DNA from: Oscillospiraceae bacterium
GTDB taxonomy: Bacteria > Bacillota_A > Clostridia > Oscillospirales > Oscillospiraceae
Direction: 5' to 3'
DNA length: 6,070 nucleotides
Assembly (NCBI GenBank): GCA_016302005.1
Contig: JAEDOK010000098.1
Span: 1 to 6,070 of the forward strand
The position numbers and the translations under genes are program-made. A model generated the notes under the pieces. The model ran no database searches. It was given only the letters and a program-made list of their open reading frames with translations, and was not told the DNA's origin. Shown here piece by piece: positions 1 to 4,367 of the stretch (position 1 is the first letter of the stretch; the number at the start of each line of letters is the position of its first letter).

Positions 1-841
1 TGATGTGGCGCTCGTAGGCGTTCATCGGCTCGAGCGTGAAGTTGCGGCGGTATTTCACCGCTTTGGCTGCCATCTTATTGGCAAGCTGACGCAGGGATTC
101 CTCCCGCTTGAGGCGGTAGTCGCCGGCATCAACGCTGATGCGCAGGCGCTTTTCACGGTCGCGGTTGATGGCGTAGCCGGTCAGGTACTGGATGGCGTCG
201 AGGGTGTCGCCGCGTCTTCCGATCAGAAGACCTGCGTCGCCGCCGACCAGATCGGCGCGATAGCTCTCTTCATCGAGCTTGTAGGCGTGCGGCACGGCGT
301 CGGAGCCCATATGCTCGAGCAGTCCCTTGAGGAAGCCTTCGATCTTCTCCTCTACACTGCCCGGCTCTGCGGGAGCATAGGTGCGGGCGGGCTTCGGCTG
401 CTGCGCCTCCGGCTTGCGCTCGGCTTTCTTCTCCTGCTTACGCTCGGGCTTCTTTTCGGGGCGCGGCTCGGCTTTCTTTTCCGGACGCTGCTCGGCTTTC
501 TTCTCGGGCTTGCGCTCGGGCTGCTTCTTTGCGGGCTTCTGCTCCGGCTCGGGCTTCTTGCCGGGGCGGGAGATCACGCCGGTGGTAACCGGGATCTCGG
601 GGCGCTCCTTCGGCTTGGAACGGGAGGCGGAGGAGAGCGCCGTCTTGGGCGCGGTGTCCTCGTCGGGTACCTCGTAGGTCACCTTGACCTCCGCAGGGGA
701 CGAGCCGATGCCGAGGAAGCCGGAACGCGCGTTCTTGAGTACCTCGACGGAAACGCTGTCTCTGTCCAGCTTAAGCTGCGCCAGCGCCGCCTCGATGGCA
801 AGCTCGATTGTCTTGCCTGTCGTGACTATATATTTTTCCAT
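1..841 (-). CDS. jag: Jag/KhpB (SpoIIIJ-associated) RNA-binding protein, partial
   Basis: Partial gene: 280 codons are visible and the frame is still open at the left edge. The protein is a cytoplasmic RNA-binding protein (KhpB in streptococci and other Firmicutes) that partners KhpA and affects cell division and envelope homeostasis. Domains in order: Jag-N, about residues 1-55 (MEKYIVTTGKTIELAIEAAL at the start, then KNARSGFLGIGSSPAEVKV); a highly charged Lys/Pro/Glu/Arg linker, about 57-160; a KH domain, about 163-240, with the RNA-binding loop GRRG at 208-211 inside LLIGRRGDTLDAIQYL; and the start of R3H (LEPMNAYERHI) at the edge. The linker makes it longer than the roughly 208-residue Bacillus protein, as seen in other Clostridia. 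The start is set by AAGGAG five bases before ATG. That site overlaps the yidC TAA stop, nine bases upstream, so translation is probably coupled. The missing part should be the rest of R3H. Confidence 0.95.
   Translation of the reverse strand, partial: MEKYIVTTGKTIELAIEAALAQLKLDRDSVSVEVLKNARSGFLGIGSSPAEVKVTYEVPDEDTAPKTALSSASRSKPKERPEIPVTTGVISRPGKKPEPEQKPAKKQPERKPEKKAEQRPEKKAEPRPEKKPERKQEKKAERKPEAQQPKPARTYAPAEPGSVEEKIEGFLKGLLEHMGSDAVPHAYKLDEESYRADLVGGDAGLLIGRRGDTLDAIQYLTGYAINRDREKRLRISVDAGDYRLKREESLRQLANKMAAKAVKYRRNFTLEPMNAYERHI
415..540 (-). repeat. Degenerate Lys-Pro-Glu repeats in the Jag linker
   Basis: Within jag, this stretch encodes imperfect short units such as KPEKKAE, RPEKKAE and KPERKQE, about residues 101-143. 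At the DNA level, motifs resembling AAGAAAGCCGAG recur with substitutions, so the repeat has drifted and is not a fresh tandem array. The stretch is rich in positive charge and proline and is expected to be a disordered tether between Jag-N and the KH-R3H module. Binding to nucleic acid or to membrane surfaces is only a possibility. Confidence 0.7.
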
Positions 842-850
842 GATAACTCC

Positions 851-2020
851 TTATTCTTCGTCAGAGCGATAGCGGTCAGGCCGATAAGCCCTGCCGCGCG
901 CATAGGGGCGGTTTTCCTCGCCGCCCAAAAGCTCCGCCGCCTCCTCGGGCGCAAGCCCCTGCGCGGCGCGCTTTTTTGCCTCGTAATCCTTTGCGGCAGC
1001 CTCGCGGCTTTGCTTATCGCGGAGCTGCTGCTTCTTTTTGCTGGTGTTTTCGGTGATGCCGTCGGGATTCGCAGCGCGTTTGGCAGCGCGGATGCGCTCC
1101 TTTTCCGCCTCCTCGGCGGCACGCTGGGCGGCTTTTTCCCGTTTGATCGCATCCTCGGCGTCATAGACCTTGCGGTAATGCTTCGTCAGGAAATAATCCT
1201 GCACGATGCCGAAAATGCTTTGGGCGATCCAGTAAATGGAGATGCCGAGGGGCATGATAAAGCCGAACCACACGGACATCAGCGGCATGAGCATATTCAT
1301 GATCTTGCCGGTGGACGCCGACTTTGCCGCGACCTCGTCCTTCTCGCCGTTCTCGTCGCGAACGACGGTGGCATTCGTCTTCTGGCTGATGAACATGGAC
1401 AGATAGTTCAGGCCGCCGGAGACCAACGGGATGATAAAGCCGCCGATCTCTGCCCAGGAACGCATCTTCCAGACCTTCCAGCTCGGCTTCAGACCGAGGT
1501 CAATGCCGCAGAAGAAGAAGTTCAGTGCTTCAACGCCTGCGGGAAGCACGGCTGCGTTGCTTGCGGCGCGGTACTGCCAATAGACATCGAGCTTGTCCAC
1601 CGCAACGCCTTCCAACGCAGCAAGGCTTTCCTTGACGGCAGTGATCTGCTCACTGCTCAGGTGGAGCAGGTATTCCAGCGGCTCGCGGATGACGTTATAC
1701 AGCGGGATGAGAATGAGCAGGGGGATAAACGCCCAGAGGCAGCCGCCGGTCATGCTGGCGCCCTCTTCTTTATAGAGCTTCTGCACCTCCTGCTGGTACT
1801 TCGCCTTATCGTCGCCGCAAGCGATCTCGATCTGCTTGACCAGCGGCTGCAGGCGGGTGGTTTTCATCATGCTCTTTTTGCTCTTGGCGCTCATGGGCAG
1901 CAGGATGATCTTGACTGCCAGCGAGAAGAGGATCAGAGCGATGCCGTAGTTGCTGAAGAAGTTATAGAAGAACTCCAGCACATAACCAAAGGGGATCTGA
2001 ATAAAGGGAATATTGAACAT
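851..2020 (-). CDS. yidC: YidC/Oxa1/SpoIIIJ membrane protein insertase
   Basis: Inserts membrane proteins into the cytoplasmic membrane, alone or with SecYEG. The protein has 389 residues. There is no lipobox signal peptide; it opens with an amphipathic segment (1-23). Membrane segments are near 25-43, 94-112, 191-211 and 245-273. The cytoplasmic hairpin (about 46-92) has the family pattern LQP..K.IE...GDDKAKYQQE...LYKEEG and ends in SMTGGC, matching the usual NPLGGC. The groove position that is arginine in E. coli (R366) and B. subtilis (R73) aligns with K37 in SLAVKIILLP; lysine keeps the charge and is seen in clostridial homologues. A long extracytoplasmic loop (about 113-190) and a highly charged tail (about 280-389) that may be coiled coil or disordered and could contact ribosomes or nascent chains are notable. 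The start is supported by GGAGAG five bases before ATG. It lies 54 bases downstream of yidD; jag follows after 9 bases. Confidence 0.97.
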   Translation of the reverse strand: MFNIPFIQIPFGYVLEFFYNFFSNYGIALILFSLAVKIILLPMSAKSKKSMMKTTRLQPLVKQIEIACGDDKAKYQQEVQKLYKEEGASMTGGCLWAFIPLLILIPLYNVIREPLEYLLHLSSEQITAVKESLAALEGVAVDKLDVYWQYRAASNAAVLPAGVEALNFFFCGIDLGLKPSWKVWKMRSWAEIGGFIIPLVSGGLNYLSMFISQKTNATVVRDENGEKDEVAAKSASTGKIMNMLMPLMSVWFGFIMPLGISIYWIAQSIFGIVQDYFLTKHYRKVYDAEDAIKREKAAQRAAEEAEKERIRAAKRAANPDGITENTSKKKQQLRDKQSREAAAKDYEAKKRAAQGLAPEEAAELLGGEENRPYARGRAYRPDRYRSDEE

Positions 2021-2074
2021 CGTTACTCTCCAAAAAGGTTGGGGTAGCTGCCGCAGGACGCGGCGGGTGGACGA

Positions 2075-2287
2075 TCACGGCACGGGGTCATAAAAATCGC
2101 CGTGATTGAAGGGATTGCACCGTAATAACCGTTTGAATGTCAGCCAGCCGCCCTTTGCCGCGCCGTATTTTTCGATCGCCTCCAAGCCGTATTCCGAGCA
2201 TGTGGGAATAAAGCGGCACTTGCCTGGGAAGGCGGGAGAGATGAATTTGCGGTAAAAGCGGATCAGCGCAAGCAGAAGCTTTTTCAT
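2075..2287 (-). CDS. yidD: YidD membrane protein insertion efficiency factor
   Basis: Small (70-residue) protein of the YidD family (UPF0161, DUF37), which aids insertion of membrane proteins alongside YidC; it is thought to sit at the inner face of the membrane through an amphipathic N-terminal helix. The full family pattern is visible: N-terminal helix [18 protein letters not shown], then [20 protein letters not shown] (C24, C30), [15 protein letters not shown] (C57) and the C-terminal YDPVP. The usual HPGGYDPVP near the end reads [10 protein letters not shown] here. The start ATG follows AGAGGTG at about seven bases. Gene order rnpA-yidD-yidC is standard, but here 175 bases of repeat-bearing DNA separate it from rnpA, and its ribosome-binding site lies in a sequence also found upstream of the GNAT gene. 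Confidence 0.96.
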   Translation of the reverse strand: MKKLLLALIRFYRKFISPAFPGKCRFIPTCSEYGLEAIEKYGAAKGGWLTFKRLLRCNPFNHGDFYDPVP

Positions 2288-2305
2288 AAACGCACACCTC
2301 TATTT

Positions 2306-2326
2306 GGGCTAAGGGCTAAGGACTAA
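2306..2326. repeat. Three tandem heptamers GGGCTAA
   Basis: Three head-to-tail seven-base units: GGGCTAA, GGGCTAA and GGACTAA, with one substitution in the last. They lie just upstream of the yidD ribosome-binding site (minus strand TTAGCCC). Function is unknown; it may be a slippage-prone microsatellite or the margin of a dispersed element. Confidence 0.8.
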
Positions 2327-2407
2327 GAGTGAATGACTGTCTCATAAATCGTGAACAGCTTAATCAACTCGCAGGTACTTTCTTCCCTGTCATTGTCACG
2401 CAACTCC

Positions 2408-2439
2408 CTGTAGCCCGGGGACATGTCCCCGCCCCACAG
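2408..2439. repeat. Short palindromic repeat, solo copy of the GGGGACATGTCCCC family
   Basis: A 32-base imperfect palindrome that starts CTGTAG and ends CACAG, with the perfect core GGGGACATGTCCCC. Both ends match the terminal repeats of the larger element at 4133-4360 (CTGTAGGGCGGGGACATGT and its complement) with few differences. It reads as a minimal copy in which the left and right termini are joined without interior. As RNA it can fold as a hairpin on either strand, but neither side has a following U-tract. Confidence 0.8.
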
Positions 2440-2462
2440 TAGCTGTTGCAGGTCTCTCACAG

Positions 2463-2798
2463 CTATGCTTTCTTCTGCATATCGAGCTTGCCCGTCAGCG
2501 ACAGGAATGCCTTGGTCAGCGCGGAAAATTCCGCCTCAACTGCCGCAGCGCGCGCAACGACGACGAAATCATAGCCCGGCGTGAGCTTGTCCTCGTGCAG
2601 ACGGACGATCTCCCGCAGGCGGCGTCTGACCCGATTGCGCACGACCGCGTGCCCGAGCTTGGTGCTGACCGTCAGCCCCATACGGCTGACCGTCAGCCCG
2701 TTGCGGCGGCAATAAATGACAAGATAGCGATTGCCCGCAGACGCGCCGCGATAATACAGGCGCCGGAACGCGGCATTCTCCTTCAGCGAAACGACCAT
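2463..2798 (-). CDS. rnpA: Ribonuclease P protein component (RnpA)
   Basis: Protein subunit of RNase P; it binds the catalytic RNA and helps recognise and cleave 5' leaders of precursor tRNAs. It has 111 residues, normal for the family (about 110-120). The N-terminus MVVSLKENAAFRRLYYRG matches the family pattern of a Lys/Arg-rich start followed by F..(V/L)Y..G. The signature RNR motif is at residues 54-63 (RNRVRRRLRE), followed by the C-terminal strand GYDFVVVAR. An in-frame upstream ATG at 2855 would add 19 unrelated residues; I chose 2798 because GGAGG lies six bases before it and because homologous sequence starts there. The stop is TAG. It is second in the minus-strand operon, 85 bases after rpmH. 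Confidence 0.97.
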   Translation of the reverse strand: MVVSLKENAAFRRLYYRGASAGNRYLVIYCRRNGLTVSRMGLTVSTKLGHAVVRNRVRRRLREIVRLHEDKLTPGYDFVVVARAAAVEAEFSALTKAFLSLTGKLDMQKKA

Positions 2799-2820
2799 GC
2801 GTTTCCTCCAATACAAAGAA

Positions 2821-2844
2821 GGCGAACAGATCGCTCCGTTCGCC
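2821..2844 (-). promoter_or_regulatory. Hairpin between rpmH and rnpA
   Basis: Perfect seven-base inverted repeat, GGCGAAC (2821-2827) and GTTCGCC (2838-2844), with a ten-base loop, in the rpmH-rnpA spacer. In the transcript it ends about 22 bases before the rnpA start and is followed by UUCUUUGU. It could be an RNA processing or stability hairpin, or a leaky terminator that lowers rnpA relative to rpmH. The U-tract is interrupted, so a full terminator is unlikely. The structure is seen; the role is inferred. Confidence 0.5.
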
Positions 2845-2883
2845 CCTGATGACATTCAAACAGTATGGTGCGGTCACGGTTCC

Positions 2884-3018
2884 TTAGGCGGACAGGACAG
2901 CTCTGCCTTTAGCACGACGGCGGGCAAGAACCTTGCGGCCGTTGGCGGTAGCCATTCTCTTGCGGAAACCATGGACCTTAGCGCGATGGCGCTTTCTGGG
3001 CTGATAGGTACGCAGCAT
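2884..3018 (-). CDS. rpmH: 50S ribosomal protein L34 (bL34)
   Basis: Small basic protein of the large ribosomal subunit. Translation of the minus strand gives 44 residues starting [18 protein letters not shown], containing [20 protein letters not shown] and ending in AVLSA. This is nearly the whole consensus of bL34 (TYQPKKRxRxKxHGFRxRMxTxxGRxVLxxRRxKGR), at the normal length of 44. The second residue is Leu where Lys is common. AGGAGGTG (3027-3034) is the ribosome-binding site and the stop is TAA. It is the first gene of the operon, about 80 bases after a strong promoter. In many Firmicutes dnaA lies divergently beside it; here the neighbour is a zinc-ribbon gene. Confidence 0.98.
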   Translation of the reverse strand: MLRTYQPRKRHRAKVHGFRKRMATANGRKVLARRRAKGRAVLSA

Positions 3019-3088
3019 CTCGTGTACACCTCCTGTAAAATTATGCTCAACAGCCGAAACGGCAGTAGCAAACCAAATTATTGCACAT

Positions 3089-3100
3089 ATTTGCGCAAAT
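3089..3100. promoter_or_regulatory. 12-bp palindrome at the rpmH transcription start
   Basis: ATTTGCGCAAAT is a perfect twelve-base palindrome. It begins three bases downstream of the -10 element of the rpmH promoter (minus strand) and covers the expected transcription start. Position and symmetry fit an operator for a dimeric repressor. I cannot name the regulator. Confidence 0.4.
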
Positions 3101-3103
3101 GGT

Positions 3104-3133
3104 ATTATAACGCAAGAACCCGGGGAAAGTCAA
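3104..3133 (-). promoter_or_regulatory. Sigma-A-type promoter of the rpmH operon
   Basis: On the minus strand a -35 element TTGACT (3128-3133) and a perfect -10 TATAAT (3104-3109) are separated by 18 bases. The expected start is near 3096-3097, giving a leader of about 80 bases before the rpmH ATG. This near-consensus match fits strong expression of a ribosomal protein operon. Confidence 0.8.
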
Positions 3134-3168
3134 CCGAAATTTTCATTATTTTATCCAAAATCGCAAAC

Positions 3169-3196
3169 TTGTGTCCAAGCTTCGGCTTACCCACAA
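3169..3196. repeat. Hairpin with cUUCGg tetraloop between divergent promoters
   Basis: On the plus strand TTGTG (3169-3173) pairs with CACAA (3192-3196) and AAGC (3177-3180) with GCTT (3185-3188), with a 3x3 internal loop and the loop TTCG closed by C-G. cUUCGg is an exceptionally stable RNA tetraloop on the plus strand only. The hairpin lies upstream of both mapped promoters, so it would be outside both predicted transcripts. It overlaps the DnaA-box-like TTACCCACA. Possible relic of a terminator; no T-run follows on either strand. Confidence 0.4.
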
Positions 3197-3231
3197 AATA
3201 TAGCGCAGCGTTCACGCTTTGTTTTTTCTCC

Positions 3232-3260
3232 TTGCAAAACCATTTTTTATTTGTTATCAT
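3232..3260 (+). promoter_or_regulatory. Promoter of the zinc-ribbon membrane protein gene
   Basis: TTGCAA (-35, 3232-3237) and TATCAT (-10, 3255-3260) are separated by 17 bases, the optimal sigma-A spacing. The expected start is near 3267, leaving a short leader of about 27 bases that carries the ribosome-binding site GAGAGGG (3281-3287). Confidence 0.65.
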
Positions 3261-3293
3261 AGGATCATCAACTACAGAAAGAGAGGGATCCCT

Positions 3294-4025
3294 ATGCTTT
3301 GCCCGAATTGCGGCACCGATGTCTCCTCTGCCGGATGTTTTTGCCCGAACTGCGGCACACCCTTGCAGGCATCCAAACCGGCGATGGATACCGCACCGCA
3401 ACCGCAGTATCAGCAGCCGCAGTACCAACAGCCGCAATATCAGCAGCCCCAATACCAACAGCCCCAATACCAACAGCCCCAATACCAGCAGCCCCAATAC
3501 CAGCAGCCCCAATACCAGCAGCCCCAATACCAGCAGCCCCAATATCAACAGCCTTATCAGCCGATGCAGCCCGCTGCACCGCAGATGAACTGGTATAAAT
3601 TCCTGATCTACTTTGCTCTGTTCGCAGGCGCTGTGGTCAACGCCATCAATGCGGTTCGCTTTCTAACCGGAGTGGTCAACGGCGCCGAATCGGAGATGCT
3701 CTATTCCTTCCTGCCGAGCTGGCAGGTGGTAGACATCATCGTGGGTCTGCTCCTGATCGTCACGGCTGCCGCCTCCGTTTTCACGCGCTTCCGTCTGTCG
3801 GGCTACTACAAAAACGGCCCGGCGTGTCTCTACCTGACCTATGGGCTTGCCGCGCTGAGTAATGTCGTCTATCTGATCGGCGTTTCGCTGGTCATTTCCG
3901 GCGTCGGAATCTCCCTTACCGCTGCGGATATCGTTCCCACCGTCACAAGTATCGTCGTTTCGATCGTAATGATCGTAGTCAATGTTGTATACTTCAACAA
4001 GCGCAAGTATCTCTTCAACAAATAA
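3294..4025 (+). CDS. Zinc-ribbon membrane protein with QYQQP repeats, function unknown
   Basis: Protein of 243 residues of unknown function. The N-terminus is a zinc ribbon of the CxxC-x10-CxxC type: C3, C6, C17 and C20 in CPNCGTDVSSAGCFCPNCG. Next is a low-complexity linker with ten tandem QYQQP units (residues 38-87), then four predicted membrane helices, about 101-127, 143-164, 176-203 and 211-234, ending in a basic NKRKYLFNK tail. The first helix is preceded by NWYKF. Zinc ribbon plus Gln/Pro/Tyr linker plus membrane domain is a common arrangement in Clostridia, but the membrane part matches no family I can name. An in-frame ATG at 3219 would add 25 residues; I chose 3294 because GAGAGGG lies six bases before it, the zinc ribbon begins at once, and the upstream ATG precedes the predicted promoter. 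It appears monocistronic, with its own promoter and a terminator just after the stop. The ribbon and basic tail are probably cytoplasmic. Confidence 0.85.
   Translation: MLCPNCGTDVSSAGCFCPNCGTPLQASKPAMDTAPQPQYQQPQYQQPQYQQPQYQQPQYQQPQYQQPQYQQPQYQQPQYQQPQYQQPYQPMQPAAPQMNWYKFLIYFALFAGAVVNAINAVRFLTGVVNGAESEMLYSFLPSWQVVDIIVGLLLIVTAAASVFTRFRLSGYYKNGPACLYLTYGLAALSNVVYLIGVSLVISGVGISLTAADIVPTVTSIVVSIVMIVVNVVYFNKRKYLFNK
3405..3554 (+). repeat. Ten-copy 15-bp tandem repeat encoding QYQQP
   Basis: Ten contiguous 15-base units with no indels. The four units from 3480 to 3539 are identical (CAATACCAGCAGCCC); the others differ only at third codon positions (AGT/AAT at the Gln-Tyr boundary, TAC/TAT, CAA/CAG, CCC/CCG/CCT). 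The encoded peptide is fixed as QYQQP. Identical central units with diverged edges are typical of expansion by slippage or unequal recombination, so copy number may vary among strains. Since 15 is a multiple of three, all six frames stay open, which creates false ORFs here. Confidence 0.97.
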
Positions 4026-4035
4026 GCCAATCTGC

Positions 4036-4073
4036 AAACACACCCTGCTTCCGCCGAAAGCAGGGTGTGTTTT
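4036..4073 (+). terminator. Intrinsic terminator after the zinc-ribbon gene
   Basis: Perfect 15-base inverted repeat, AAACACACCCTGCTT (4036-4050) and AAGCAGGGTGTGTTT (4058-4072), with a seven-base loop, ending in TTTT. It starts 11 bases after the TAA stop. The T-tract is short but the stem is strong. Because the stem starts with AAA on the left, it could also stop transcripts from the right on the minus strand, serving the convergent GNAT-nifS operon. Confidence 0.85.
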
Positions 4074-4132
4074 GTCAAGGAGTCCGTCTCCGTGCCATAC
4101 GCGAGTACGCACCCCAATAAACGAAACAGCCC

Positions 4133-4360
4133 CTGTAGGGCGGGGACATGTTCTGTTGAATCAGCGGCTCTGTCTGCGCGGGCGAAGCCCGCTTGCCAAT
4201 CGCCTTGATTCCGCCACTCCTTTTTGCTCGCTTCTTCCGCCGCAGGCGGCGCTCGCAAACGTCCCCCCGCCGTTCCGCGAAGCGGCAGACAGTACAACCA
4301 AACAAATTTGTACGCAGTCGGTAGTTCCTGCACCGGCGGGGACATGTCCCCGCCCTACAG
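4133..4360. mobile_element. MITE-like element with 19-bp terminal inverted repeats
   Basis: A 228-base non-coding element bounded by CTGTAGGGCGGGGACATGT (4133-4151) and its exact reverse complement (4342-4360). The right end includes the 20-base palindrome GGCGGGGACATGTCCCCGCC (4335-4354). The interior has several small hairpins: GCGGGC-GAA-GCCCGC (4178-4192), CCGCC-GCA-GGCGG (4237-4249), CCGC-GAA-GCGG (4275-4285) and GTACAA/TTGTAC around 4300. It carries no plausible gene and no transposase. I see no obvious target-site duplication. Related sequence occurs at 2408-2439 and at the right edge of the window, so it belongs to a dispersed family. Its right end lies seven bases from the nifS stop codon. 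It could instead be a structured RNA element or a REP-like sequence; mobility is inferred from the inverted ends and dispersed copies. Confidence 0.7.
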
Positions 4361-4367
4361 TCATTTT

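Larger units (their letters stand above)
2288..2462. other. Intergenic spacer between rnpA and yidD
   Basis: This 175-base stretch holds no gene that I can support. It contains three heptamers (2306-2326), a palindromic dispersed repeat (2408-2439) and the yidD ribosome-binding site at its left end. I see no T-rich tract after the palindrome on the minus strand, so it does not look like a normal intrinsic terminator. A separate promoter for yidD cannot be excluded, but no good -35/-10 pair was found. Confidence 0.6.
3019..3293. other. AT-rich divergent promoter region between rpmH and the zinc-ribbon gene
   Basis: This stretch is more AT-rich than the flanking genes. It contains the leader and promoter of the rpmH operon (minus strand), the promoter of the zinc-ribbon gene (plus strand), and between them two sequences one mismatch from the DnaA box TTATCCACA: TTATCCAAA at 3151-3159 and TTACCCACA at 3187-3195, on the same strand. 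In many Firmicutes the rpmH-dnaA spacer carries part of oriC. No dnaA is in this window, so an origin relic is possible but the two weak boxes do not prove it. Confidence 0.5.

Noticed and set aside
5..2047. Very long plus-strand open frame (680 residues) opposite jag, yidC and the yidC upstream region
   Set aside because: It is antisense to two well-recognised genes, its Leu/Gly/Arg-rich composition follows from their codon use, and it shows no recognisable domain.
2340..2375. Possible promoter for yidD on the minus strand (TTGATT with TTATGA)
   Set aside because: The spacing is about 14 bases, too short for sigma-A, and the -10 match is poor.
3203..3227. AGCG-TTCA-CGCT stem followed by TTTGTTTTTT as a terminator
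   Set aside because: Only four base pairs; too weak, and there is no gene upstream on the plus strand for it to serve.
3405..3554. Regular repeat that could be mistaken for a small CRISPR array
   Set aside because: The units are contiguous, only 15 bases long and have no spacers; they lie in frame within a gene.
2797..3588. Plus-strand open frame of 263 residues across rpmH, the spacer and the repeat
   Set aside because: It is antisense to rpmH and the start of rnpA, crosses two promoters and overlaps the zinc-ribbon gene in another frame.
3105..3598. Repetitive open frames on both strands (GLLVLGLLV, GIGAAGIGA, NTSSPNTSS, PIPAAPIPA)
   Set aside because: They are other-frame readings of the 15-bp QYQQP array; a unit length divisible by three keeps every frame open.
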